Assembly (NCBI RefSeq): GCF_020740795.1
Contig: NC_067284.1
Span: 102,229,440 to 102,293,439 of the forward strand
DNA from: Apus apus
Lineage: Eukaryota; Chordata; Aves; Apodiformes; Apodidae
DNA: 64,000 bases
Direction of reading: 5' to 3'
Shown here one piece after another: positions 25,701 to 37,702 of the stretch. Position 1 is the first letter of the stretch; every line of letters begins with the position of its first letter. Below the pieces are notes generated by a model. That model was not told where the DNA came from. It saw nothing but the letters and a program-made list of their open reading frames with translations, and searched no databases. The position numbers and the translations under genes were made by a program.

Positions 25701-27380
25701 CCTAATTCTTACAGAGCATATACTTCTGCCATAATTATAATTTCATTTATGCCTCTCCAGAAAAACACACCCATCATCTCTGTGGTTGCCCTGTTTATCA
25801 TCTCCGGCTGCAGGAGCTGGTACCAGCCAGGTGCAAGGACAATGGCTGGAAATTCATTTTTCTGCACCAGCTGTTCCCGTCAGCATGCACCAAGTCTGGG
25901 TCCTGCTGGAGACTACCCTGTTAAGGCTGCTGCTGCTGCGAGTTTAATTTTATTTTAAGATCTAATCCAGACAGATCATTCTGAGATCGTGCCTAAGTAT
26001 AGCAAGGGATAAATACCTTTTATAGAAAGGCATATATTAAATTATAGCTTATAGGTCTGTGTGAGCTTTGGGTCTTTTTTCCTCAGACTCACAGGAGATG
26101 TAGACTGGTATGGCTGGATAACAACAGGCAGTAAATCACTACCCTGCTATTGGCATCCACCAAATTTATTTTTCCAGTATATGGGTCACATCATGACTTC
26201 AGCCACCAGCAATGTCTGTCATGAGCCCAGTACCTGGTAAAAGCAGGTGAATGCCAAAGAAGAGCCTGCAAAACATCTCAGCCCTACAAAGACTCCAGGA
26301 CCAGCAGAGGCCATTTCTTGGATCTGTTTGTGCCCACAGGAGTCAATCTGCACCAGCATCTTAGGGATCCCAAACAAGAAGAGAGGAGAGGGTGCTGGTG
26401 TAGAGGAGTTCATACTGAATTGATGTCACAGGAAAGATGAGAAAATTTGCATACTAAACATCATGAAGTGTCTGAAGCGCAGACTGAGAATTCAGGTCCC
26501 AGTCATTAGTTTTCAGAAGCATGAAATCCATAGTTTCCCATCTGAAAAGCAAATAAGACTATCTGGGTTTTCAGAGAGTTTCTGGTTCTGGTTTCAACTT
26601 CTGCTGTTCACCAAAACACTATCTGCAAGGTTTTTTAAAATTGCTTTGAACAAGATGTTTTGTAACAAAAGGGGAGATACAATTTGCAGCTGTATGAAAA
26701 CAATGCAAAAGATTGAGAAATTAAACTCAAAAAATCTTTTTTAACCTCAATGATGTCATTCATAGATCTCTTCCAACTAATTGTTTTTAAATTAGTTTTT
26801 CAGCTAATTGTTTTACCTCCAAACCTATTTCATTAATATTAAATGTAGATAAAACTGACTGTCTTATAGTTATGGCAATTACATTTAACTTACATCAATG
26901 GAGATTTTCCTTCCCTTCTTTCTTCTTGTAGCTCAGTCTAATATCAGTCAAACTTCCCCACTGAAGAATGTACTTCTTCCTCTGAGATTTCTGCTTTCTT
27001 GCCTCTAGCTGAGAGAAGGAATTTGCCAGTACTTTGACCTTTCACTCTCTACTGATGCAACCTGATTTGGTAAATGCCAAACGTAGGCTAGTTTTTTCAT
27101 ACTTTTCCAGTTTTACCTGCTGATAATCTGCCATCCTCTGTGTAGACTCAGGTGTCTGCAGAATAGTTCATTCTGTTCTTTTACAGAACACCAAACGACA
27201 AATAGGATTCTGTAAATACAGTAATAAGAACCCTGAAAAAATGAAATTGTAGCCTTTGAGAGAGGTCACTCATAAGTAGTTTCAATTCCAATGGATCCAG
27301 TATTAGTGACTCAGAATTGTGTACAAACCTAAACAAACCATCAGTTCATGCTGAGATACAGAGATGGGGATTGCAGGTTA
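19720..27380. other. intergenic DNA, HECA 5' flank
   Basis: No gene is recognised. Open frames are short and overlap on both strands. The sequence is AT-rich and mostly unique-looking, with an A/T simple-sequence patch near 21070-21110 and isolated octamer motifs (for example ATGCAAAT at 21714-21721). No CR1 or LTR text was noticed here. Confidence 0.7.
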
Positions 27381-27388
27381 TTTTTTGT

Positions 27389-27417
27389 GTTGTTTTGTTT
27401 TGTTTTGTTTTGTTTTA
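27389..27417. repeat. (TGTTT)n microsatellite
   Basis: Five to six perfect TGTTT units are seen on the plus strand, flanked by T-rich sequence. Confidence 0.95.
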
Positions 27418-30400
27418 CTTTCCTTCTAGGAGATCTGCTGTCTCTTCACAGCAATTTCACATGTTTATGGTGTGATGTTGAGCAAATCATCCTCTCTAGT
27501 TTAAAGCCTCCCATTCATTAGAATAAGGACTGTGATTTGTCTGTTCTTTGTAAAATGCTTTGAAATCCATGGATGAAATCAAGCCTTACACTGAAAAATC
27601 AAGAGCACTATGCATTTACAGAGCAACTTCTAAAAGCTTTAGAATGCTATCCTGAAATTATACAAAAAATGCATACATTAATTCAGAAGTGCTCTGGTTA
27701 AAGATGTCTGAAAAGGCTGTATTCCCAGTTCCTGGACAATCAGCTTTTTTGTTTTCATTTTCAGTTTTGGTTCAAATTGTATCAGACTCAGAGATGATTA
27801 ATATTTCCTGCAATTAGAAAGTTCCAAGGGAAACAAAAAGTAATCAGAAATACCAAGGAAGGATGACTTCCAAAAGAAATCACATTCCCTAGTGAATCCT
27901 GCATTACAGACAATAAGTGTCTCAGGTGGGGGGTAAGGAAGAAAAGAAAATTAGACTTGCAGGATTCCTGTAGAGAAGAAACACACCTTGTGTATTTAAA
28001 TTGCTATTCCTCTTATTTTTGTGTTCTAACCCTAACCCAAAATTCAAGGTTCTGTAGTCATTTTCTGTAATGATAAGAGAGGCGGGTGTCATTGACACAG
28101 CTCCACTTGTTTACAAATAATGTACAAAATCTTGCTTCCTGGAACAAGGCAGAAACCAGCAAGCTGGAGACAGCTTCTCAGAAGGGGGTCCTGTGTGGCC
28201 AGCCACAGCACACAGCTCAGCAAGATGCCAGGAGATTTTCCCAGCACTGTCTTCCTCGTACTTTTCCGTGCCATAACTTAGGCTTGACTTTACCTTCTTC
28301 TTCTTGGGTACAGAGGTTCTCCTGGGCTGGTTGCATGGAGGCATTGTCCAGGCAGCCAGTGTTGCACCCTGACAATGCTCTCAAAGCCCCCACTCCCGTG
28401 CACAGCATTGAATTAACAGACCCTGCATCAGATCTTTTCAGAGAACAGTTGAAAGAAAAGCTCTTGGGGCAATCTGAAAGCTCAAAAGGAGAAGATCAGA
28501 GAATCTCCAATGTATTTTCTTCACCATAGAATAGTAACATTAATGTGAGGGCATTTGTTACTCTGGGTCTGGCTGCTGCTTTGAATTTCTCAGATCGGTG
28601 ATTTTCAGGAGCTGACTCCATTAGGTAACAACACAGTACACTTCTGCCACAAGAAATAGTCAGCATGACATGGGCAGGATGGGGATGGGTAAAGGTGATA
28701 AGTAACACAAAGGTGGTATGCAGGTGCCAACAGTATCTCCCCTTGGCACAGCCATCACTGCCAGACTCAACCTCCTCACTATATCTGTCACAGACAGAAA
28801 GGCCTCTTTTGCTCTAAGAAAAAAAAAGTCTATTTTTCAACTCCCAAAGGAAAGTGGTTCATGTATAACAGACTCTCACTCCAGGAAACATGTGTGAACT
28901 CAGTGTAAATAATAATAATAAAATCATATTATAAGTATGTGATTTCCAGAAGCAAAAAATCAGTCGGGAAGGGGGAACTCGAAAGAAATATAAGAGGTCT
29001 ATTTCATTATCTAATTTGCTATCATTCCTTGATTTCTCCAAGTGAAGCTGTAGGCTCTATGGCAGATCATTAAGGCTCCTTTTTTCTGTAGTATAGATCA
29101 CTGCACTACAGAAAAGCGAAGCTGGCCTTGGAACATGTAGGGATGTCATGAGCTCTAGCAATTCTAGCAAATCCGTAGAGGGTTTATGGAGGATAGCCCC
29201 AGGCACCTGATCAAAAGAGCAGAGAGAGTGAAAGTCATGTTCAGTCTTTGGAAACACTGAGAATAGCTGGGAAGAGCTGAGCTTTATTTTTTTTGCTAAG
29301 TTCTCTCACCACTAATGAGCAAAAGTACTTCTGTCAGGTGTTGAGTTTAGATTTAGATTGCAGTGTTGTTCATTACTTTGTTACAAAAGTCAATTAGATT
29401 TAACATCCAGATCTGTAAATTCTTTGCAGTGAAACAGGAAAAAAATGAAGTTACAGAATGAAGACCAGTTAATGGGAGTGTATGTATGAGTGGCCTGTGG
29501 GATTTTCTCATTAACTGCTGCACTGATTTATATTGTTGTCCTCACAATCTTTTTGTATCATGTTTCATTATATCCAAAGAATATTGTTACAATTTGATGG
29601 AAAATTGTCTTCATTCAAGGCATGGCACTTATTGAAGAACAAGCATGATATTCCCAGGCAACCTGTCATGCAATTTGCTGCCTACAGCTGCCAGCTCACT
29701 TCCATTGGATCTTCATCTCCCAGGTTAGCCCAGAAGCTGGGGAATGGTTAACAAGGTGATTTCAAAACACCCATATCTGCCTTCAGGTAAAAGAAAAACA
29801 ACCACCTTTGTGTGGGACTCAGAAGGGGAAAATCCAGGCACCTCCCTCCCCAGTTCAGGAAGAGCTGAAAGCAGCTGCTTCTGCTGGGGTTCACGCTCAT
29901 GCTGCCGAGTGCAGCCCAGAGATGGCCTGGCCAGGGGGCATGTCTGCACACATTGCAACTAATTGCACTCTGTACATCCTACAGCAAAAACAAAGACCAA
30001 GTAATCATCATTTCACCTTGCCAAGTAAATAAATACCACTACCCTCATCTTACAGACAGGAAAAAAATCGTGGGGCTCTCATAGAAAGAGCTGGGGCTAG
30101 TGCCAGGACCAGGAAACAGGTATCCAAACTCTCCAGTGTGCTACCTTTCACCCTGCTTCCCTTGGGCAACAAAACTGATCTCCCATGGTGTCAGTCTTGA
30201 GCTAACTTCTCTGGAAGAGGGGAAAGCAGCAGCCAACTTGTCCTGATGTCCCATGGACTATCTGAGGTAGCTGGACCCTTCCCTTTGCCAGGAGCATGTT
30301 GCACTTCCTAACTTTTGGCTTCTTGGAACTTGTTATTTGTTTGTTGAGAGGAACTGGGGTCTCTAGGGACCACATATGGTAAGGGGATTCTGGTTGCTTC

Positions 30401-33400
30401 TATAGTAGCAAAGTAGCAGGCACAATAAAATAACAGTGGCAAGTTTTGAAGATGAGCTGATGTTTCATTTCCAGTTGATTTTCAACATTTCGTATGTGTG
30501 CATACAAACACAGGTGCAGATTAAAAGCTTCTCATTAAAAAATAAAACAGGGAGCCTGGAGTTTCCTTAAACTCAAAGGCATCACAGATCTCATAGTTGA
30601 ATCTGTCGTCTTCAAAGGTAGACCAATGCAAACTTCTTGCTCCTGTTGTAACTCAGTTAATCCATAGACTCCGCCTGTAGGCCCATGAGACTGTCTTCAA
30701 ATAAGTATGCAGGTATTGTTCAACTTGCAGCTCTTCCTTCTCAGAACAAAGAAAGAAAATAGAATAAATAAATAAATTTTAAAACCCCAACATCAAACTT
30801 AGCAGAGAAAACAAGATGCTTGGCCAAACCTAGCTCTCTGAGGGAGGTGACAGTTGATATACCCTGCTAACACATCAGTAATTCTCTGTGCTACAGAAGA
30901 ACTATGTGGTTCAGCTTGTTTGCTCTCAGGGCTGGTGCTGAAATCCCCTAGCCACATACTCAGGAAGGGAACTTTTTATCAAAAAAAGCTTTTTTTTGCA
31001 CCACAAATACTGTACGTAGGTGATACTGTCCTTCCATACATCCTTGAACAGGATTGATTGTAGTGATGTGGTAGCAATGTGCTGGCACCAGAACTTAGCC
31101 CAACAGATTTGGGCACTTACAATTGGGAGGATTAATATCAAGGAGTAAGTCTCTGTGGCCATTACTAGCTCAGTGGCAAAACTCTGCTGATCCAAATTCA
31201 AGAGACTAATCTCAAGGATGACATTGTATTAGACTGCTGGGAGAAGGATTCAGAGGCTGAAGTCACTGGCCCAAAAGCAGAAATTAAAGCTCACCATGGT
31301 TCCAAGGTTATGTATACCAGTAGGGACTCCACTGTATAGGGAAACAAAAATGCTGTGGAGCAAAAGGAATATGATAAAGAGACCTGGCTGGAGGAGTCCA
31401 TCTTTAGACAGACCCAGGATAACTGAACATGGTGTTTATCTCTACAAGAGTAGAGGACAGATTTTGTGCTTGCAGCTGGTTAGGAAAGACAATAACCTCT
31501 GCTCTGTTCTTTCTGAAAAGTAAAAGAAATGCCTTTTCTGCATTTAAAAAAAAGGAGAATCTCCACTCTAGACCATTCTTAGTACACCTATGCAAATACC
31601 TTTGTAGCCATTGGCAACAAATCTGGAAGGTCTGACTCCTTCCAAACAACACACCAACACACACCGAACCTCACATGCTCTTACTCTATACCCCTTCATT
31701 TTACCAGATCGTAGAAAGGGAGAAGGAGGGAGAAATCCAGTGGATTTACTCTAATCCCTGAATACAACTTTGGATCTGCTTTTTATGGTCTCAGAGCCAC
31801 ACCCTTGTCTATATAAACAATGTCCCATGCTGAATAGGCAATTCTGTACAGCCTGTGGAGAAGGAGAGAAGGAAGGGCAGTGAGAAACAGAGACAGCAAA
31901 CAGTTTAGGGAAGCATAACATATGAGTGGTAGAGTTTGCATTTTATGCAAAAAAAAAAATAATTCTACTAGTTTAGTTTTTTACTAGAACTTGCTGAAGT
32001 TAAGAAGCAGAGAGTAATTTTACACACTCTGACACATTTAGATGAATGATAGAGGAAAAGCTTGGGAAATACCTTTCACATCCGAATGTACAGCATGATG
32101 CATCTTGTCGTTTGTATCAGCCTGGCCTTCTGCGTGCCTAAGATTTAAATGTAAATCTTAGCCAAACATGAGGATTTTTTAAAGGTGTTAATCACATAGT
32201 CTTTTTTACTGTGTGCAAAGTGATTTGAAATCATTGGGGAGCACTAATACCTCGCAGGGAAAGTTCCAGATTAGAAGACTGCGGCACTGCTAAGACATAA
32301 ATATCACTTCACATGGAATGTCATGATTTGAAACCACCGGGTTTGGAAATGGAAAAAAGATGTATCTTGAAAGATTCAAGCCGCTTTGAATATGCTAAGC
32401 CCAATCCTACAGCTCTTACTGAGACATATTCAACAAACTACAAAGTACATGCTGCAAGATCAAATACTTTCTGCTGGAAAACTTCCAGGAAAACTTACCC
32501 TTTCTAGCTCTGCATATATTTAGAAACACTGGGCCTAGTTGTACAGCAGTTTGCACTCAGTGTGGTCACCTGCTGTTGTGCAAACTGAGCACAAACACTT
32601 TTTCTGATCTAGCAAAACATCAGTTTGTCATTTTTGTGAGGTGCAAAGCCACAGTGAAGACTTCGTTCTGCAAGGGTAAGAAGTTGCAGAGACAATTTTC
32701 CTACTTCCATGAGATTGCCTGGCTCTAATAAGCAGAAAAAGGTGGAGACAACAGTCCCACAAAACTGTAGAAGTTACCAAATAATGGAAGTAGAAAAATA
32801 ACGGAAGTGCAGCAGCTTCGTTCCTATGAGCAAAATTAGCTGGAGAGTAGGAGAAAATTATCATCTGTACCATCTCATCCTCTAACCTTCCTCACAGGCA
32901 GTCTTGAGGACAGGAGGGAAAACACAACTTGCATCCAGTTTACATATTATTTATGCTGGACCTGCACTGTATGAGACCTAGTGCTCTGATAACAGGAAAT
33001 GTTAAGAAAGGAAAGCCCTAAAAAGAATTTATGAACTAACAGCTGTCAATTGGTGATGCTCAGTAAGATGTAATTAGTGACACTGAATCAGATGGGATGT
33101 GTTTAAACACTACACTTGCTTCTAAAAGCCATTGTGTATCCACAGAGAAAAGAATAAAATATACTTCTAAGTTTAACAAATTTCTAAGCCTACCAAAATT
33201 TCTCTTCTTCTAAAGAAGATGCCCTGCCTTTTGCCAGTTCAGCAGTAATATTTATATAATAAGCTGGACTTGTGTGAGGAGGTTATGAGGAGTTACATGT
33301 TTAGCTTGATTAGTATTTTCTATTGCAAAAGATTTCTGAGCTTTTTTGCAGGGGCTCAGATGCTACCTCTGCCTCGTAGCAAGCTTCTTCAAGTCTGGAG

Positions 33401-36400
33401 GGGAGTGAGGACAAGTGCTCTGCCTGCTTTCCATAGAGCTCCATTCAAGCTTGAATAACAAACAATGTTTTTCAGGTTGCTGTGGTCCTTCTGCCATCTG
33501 CATTTGCAGTGCCAAGATACTGCCAAAAATAATTGAGCATGAGCCCTTCTGAAGAGGGAGGATGGAGTGTGCTACCAGGAACAATGCAGACATAGATCCA
33601 GGGTGGGACTTTATTATCCATCTTCCTCATGGAGGACAAGTATGTATAAATGCTTATCAATATGTAGATAATGCTTATCAATACATATATATACTCGTAC
33701 AAACAGCACTTAAATTATATGCTCTAGACAGAGGTTAAACCTTCTAGAATTATGAATGACATCTTCCATGCAGCCTTCAATTTGGTTCCTCGCGTATGTG
33801 CAATGGAAGATAACCTTTAATTAAATGTTGCTCGGTTTTGGTTTTGTGTTTTGTTTTGTTTTTTCTACAGGGATATTGTCATATGGTGAGAACAGCGATA
33901 AGGAAAACAAGCAAGAATCAGAATTCATGAGGCTCCTTGCTCTATTTGCTCCTCCATTTAGGAAATGAAATTTCTGCAAAGAGCAAGGGCAGGAGACTGC
34001 AGGAGAGAGCATGTCTTTTGGAAGAAAGTGAGTGAATACTACAAATAAAACTCAGTCATATCCCCGATGCTGCTACAGGCTTCCTTCCTGACAGTAACCA
34101 CAGTTCCCTCACTCTGCTCCACAGACAGTGAGTCAACAGTTTGGACACAACAGGGCAGAAAAGAAGAGCACAGGTCAGTAAAACATGGGCTGACATTAGA
34201 GTGCCTGGCAGCTCTGAAAATCAGAAAAGACTGAGCCTTGTAAGAATAGGAAGGCATGGAAACAAGACATAACACCCAGTAGGATTAGGTACCTATTAAT
34301 ATCCTGACTCTATGTGATATGAAGTTGTTCTTCCATAACAGAGAATTTGCATTTGGCAAAATTCCCTTGGGACAGCTTTTAAGCTCCACGCCAGCATGTG
34401 AAACACACAAGTTTTCTGAAAGACCAGTTACTCTACTCAAGAAGAACAACAGAAAGTACTTGCCCAATTTTTCTTCCCACTACCAGCAGTACATTAAATG
34501 ACTTCATTTTGGAGGTGAGCCAGAGAGTAGCTTAACAGCTTGTTAGAAGGAATAAACGGAACATTTGAAAGCATCTGTGTAGCAATCCTGACCAGAAGAC
34601 TGCTGTGCATCGAGGAACTGGTCATCAACATCACAGGGAACCTGAGCAGTCCCAGGCCTGTGCTGTGCTGCACATCCAGCGTGGCTTCAGCCTGTGTTGG
34701 GCTGCACATATTCCTTGGCCACGGGACAAATAGGAGCCGGCGGGCAGCCCCTGCTTGGTGCCAGTGATTATGCCACCTGCCTAGCCTTGCCTTTCTCTGG
34801 AAGTGAGTGCAACAAGATGTTCTCCTGCAAACATCCTCTAGGAGTAGAGTTGTTTTCTCGTAAGGAAATTATCTAATAGCTCAAAGGAGGAACCTCACTT
34901 TGGAGGGATCTGTCATGGGAAAATCCATCCAGTCCAATGCTGTGCAAACACTGCTTGCCCAGTGTCTGAAGGGACATAAGAATTACAATCTATGTTCTCT
35001 ATTCTATCTTATTAAAATGGCTATTTTATTAATCTGTTTGTTGTTGGCCCTTTCTTACTGAGATTCAGAAAGAGCTGAGATATTTTGCAATATGACAGCT
35101 AGGGCTATGTGGCTTGGACTTTAAGGGATGGAAGAGAGCAAGGAGGGATGTAATTCTGCTTAATTTAAATGTTTATCCAAGAGATAGACTAAAACAACAA
35201 AAAAGAGACCTGTAAAATGGACTGCTGTTGTTACAGAAATGCAAACTTACACTTTACTTCCTTCAGTGAGAGCAGAGATAGTCACCATTTTGGACAGTCA
35301 CCCAAAAAGCCACATCTCAGAGCACTGGGAGGTGGAGGCAGCATGCCTGCCCCTCATCCTGCATACCATCAAACAAGGAGGAGTTAGGTGAGTGCTTCCC
35401 AGGTAGAGACAGCAGCGTCCCCAGAGCAGAGCCCCTTGCTTGCAACCATTGGCAGGACTGGGCTGAGCACACAGTGGGTCCTAGGGCTCACTCAGGAGCA
35501 TCAGCCAAGACTTCTCCCACAGGATTGCTGCCTTCCCACAGCCATGAGACCAAGTCCCTCATCAGCCTCCACACCTGTACTACCCAAGTGAACCTTTAAA
35601 CCTGAAACAAATCTCATGCCAGGTGTATCTTTTTAAAACATAATGTTAATGGGTTAAATTTATAAAGGTTAAAATGCTAATGTAAACCTCTCTCATGAGA
35701 CAAAGGTATCTAGAATATGATTGTACATACAAGCTGTGGCCCTGGTAGCATCTGGTCAGCAGTATGATATCACTAACTCCTGCAGTCATGAAGCCACAAG
35801 ATCATGACATTATGCCTGAATGGCTTGGAAACCACATGTGCTGGGGACAGGAATGTGCATAAATAGCAAGTGCACTGATGAGACCTGTGATTTTCACACT
35901 GATTGCCCCTTTGCTTCTATAGCCACAGCCACATACATGGCCTGATCGTGTGCAAACTGCCCCATTGACTCCTAAACATTTGCAGAAATAAAGGTCCTGT
36001 GAAATGCAGAAACATTCTTAGAAATTTGATGCAAAAAAAATTTAGTTCTCCTGTGGCCTCACCTGAAACATAGAATACCCTCAGATTCTAGATTTAATAG
36101 AAACCTTACCCTTGTGCAGTAGACAGTAGCTTGAAAATATGATCAGCCAGAGTAAAGGGAGGCACAGAAAAACCACCTTGAGCATTCTTTACCAAAGAAC
36201 TTTGAAAAACCTCATCTTTACATCAGCCTCTTGATATTTTTGCAGCCTGACTCATAAAATGCTGAGTGTGTGTGGGAGAGGTAGAGTGGGAGTGAAGGGA
36301 TGGCACTGCCATTTTAAAAATTATTGTAAGTAGATAAAATGCCAACTGTCTGCAATTTCCCCTTAAGACATCATTAACTGGCCAAGATTATTGCCATCAT

Positions 36401-36890
36401 CTATAATTAATAATGCAAATATGATTAGTTTTGTTTCTTGAATTTAAAGGAGACTGTCATAAGACTTGACAGCAACACATGAAGCTTGCAAGGTACAACT
36501 CAAATCAGGAATTTTCTAGACAGTGATGTTTCTTTTCTGGTTTAAAATGAAGATTATCAACACAGCAATTTAAAATATGTGCCTGCATGATCCCTAGCGG
36601 TCTGAATTGCAATAAAACAAAATATCACAGTATCATTAACTTTGCCCTGTTTATCCTTTTTACTTCCTCTTGCTTCTGCTGAAGTGAGTGGGTTTCATTT
36701 TCCATTCTGCATTCAGCCCAGGGGCTTTCTCCCACCACACATCCTGCCAGCACTCAGGCTGCAGACTGCAGAGGGGAAGGTCTGGCTTTGTCTTCCAAAT
36801 GCAAGGCCTGCTGTCTCTGGCTGGTTTAAACATGCAAGGGAAGCATGTTGGGCACAGGCCTAAGACAGTGGTAACGTAGTACTGCCATTT
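27418..36890. other. intergenic DNA, mid-spacer
   Basis: No gene is recognised. The longest frame (28086-28529, plus, 147 codons) is contradicted by several overlapping frames on the opposite strand and matches nothing I know. There are short T/G-rich tracts at 33837-33861 and an AAAT run near 30765-30778. The stretch 36300-36480 looks like a candidate regulatory element. Confidence 0.65.
36300..36480. promoter_or_regulatory. candidate conserved non-coding element in the spacer
   Basis: A unique AT-rich stretch contains a compact run of homeodomain/POU motifs (ATAATTAATAATGCAAATATG at about 36401-36421), flanked by further TTAACTGG and TGATTAG words. It is non-coding and free of transposon text. 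The basis is motif content only. Confidence 0.3.
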
Positions 36891-36898
36891 TTCTAACC

Positions 36899-37491
36899 TG
36901 TCCTGGTTTTGCTGGGATAGATTTATAGAATCAACCTTCTGTTCAGGGAAACCGCGTTTTTGAGAAGACTGCAGCGCCCAGTTCACAGGAACAAAGTTGA
37001 TAAGACACTTTGTTTTAGTAGCTGGGTTTCTGTAATGAACAAGGTCTGAATCAGTTTTGAGTCGGCCAGGTGCTAAAGCCAGGAGGAGCAGAACCCAGGG
37101 CAGCTGACCCAAGCTGGCCAACGGAAGTACTGCATACTGTAAACATCACACTCACTACACATTGGAACTTTGCTGGGGAAAGAGCTCTTACCTTGGTGTC
37201 TCATCCGTGAAGGGTCTCACCCCTTGTTTTCCACCTGAGGCCTCCTCTCCCATTTGCTGTGACCATCGTGCTCCTGCTGCAGCTGTGGTGCTCACAGTAT
37301 TTGGCATTCACTGATCACTATATGGGCTGAGTGTAACTTTGTATTTTATAATAGTGTTGGGATTAATATTAGTTCTTCATTATTTTATTGAATCGGTTTT
37401 CATTTAAACCCACAGGTCTTTCTTTTTCCCGGTTCTGCTTCTCAGTGGGGATGGGTCATCAGGTGCTAGAACAACTGCCTAAAAGAAGACA
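36899..37491 (+). mobile_element. degenerate ERVL-type solo LTR
   Basis: It begins TGTCCTGGTTTTGCTGGGATAG and contains the segment AGCTGACCCAAGCTGGCCAA. Near its end it carries TTTAAACCCACAGG followed by TCTTTCTTTTTCCCGGTTCT, in the order I recall for the common avian ERVL-family LTR. It ends approximately at AGAAGACA. Flanking 5-mers TAACC (36894-36898) and TAAAC (37492-37496) agree at four of five positions, as expected for a decayed 5-bp target duplication. No internal gag/pol sequence adjoins it, so it is a solo LTR left by recombination. The 153-codon minus-strand frame overlapping its left end is accidental. Confidence 0.72.
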
Positions 37492-37654
37492 TAAACCTTC
37501 AGACTTCTAGGATCAGATTTGCTCAGTAATGTCAACAAAAATGATGAGACCCTTACTAGGATGCGTGTTTATAAATGGTGCCTCAAGCACAATTGAGAGT
37601 TCTTTTTGTCATTCTAAAAAGGTATCTGAGATGGAACCAAGCTGATGTGTTGCT

Positions 37655-37702
37655 ACAAATTTGTGGGTCCCTTCCAACTTGAGATATTCTGTGATTCTAT
37701 AA
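37655..37702 (+). mobile_element. CR1 LINE 3' tail fragment
   Basis: GGGTCCCTTCCAACTTGAGA followed by TATTCTGTGATTCTAT is the characteristic CR1 3' end with its ATTCTATG-type tail, on the plus strand. Only the last 50 or so bases are clear; the 5' side fades into unrecognised sequence. Confidence 0.75.

Noticed and set aside
28028..28040. Telomere-like CTAACCCTAACCC
   Set aside because: Only two units; too short to mean an interstitial telomeric array.
28086..28529. 147-codon plus-strand frame in the spacer
   Set aside because: Three overlapping frames exist on the opposite strand, with no recognisable family and no splice or promoter support.
29930..29945. CTCF-like GGCCAGGGGGCA
   Set aside because: Only part of the core consensus matches; without a matrix score it is not worth calling.
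36660..37121. 153-codon minus-strand frame with a signal-peptide-like start
   Set aside because: Its first half lies inside the ERVL-like LTR in antisense and the rest shows no known domain. The hydrophobic start is accidental.
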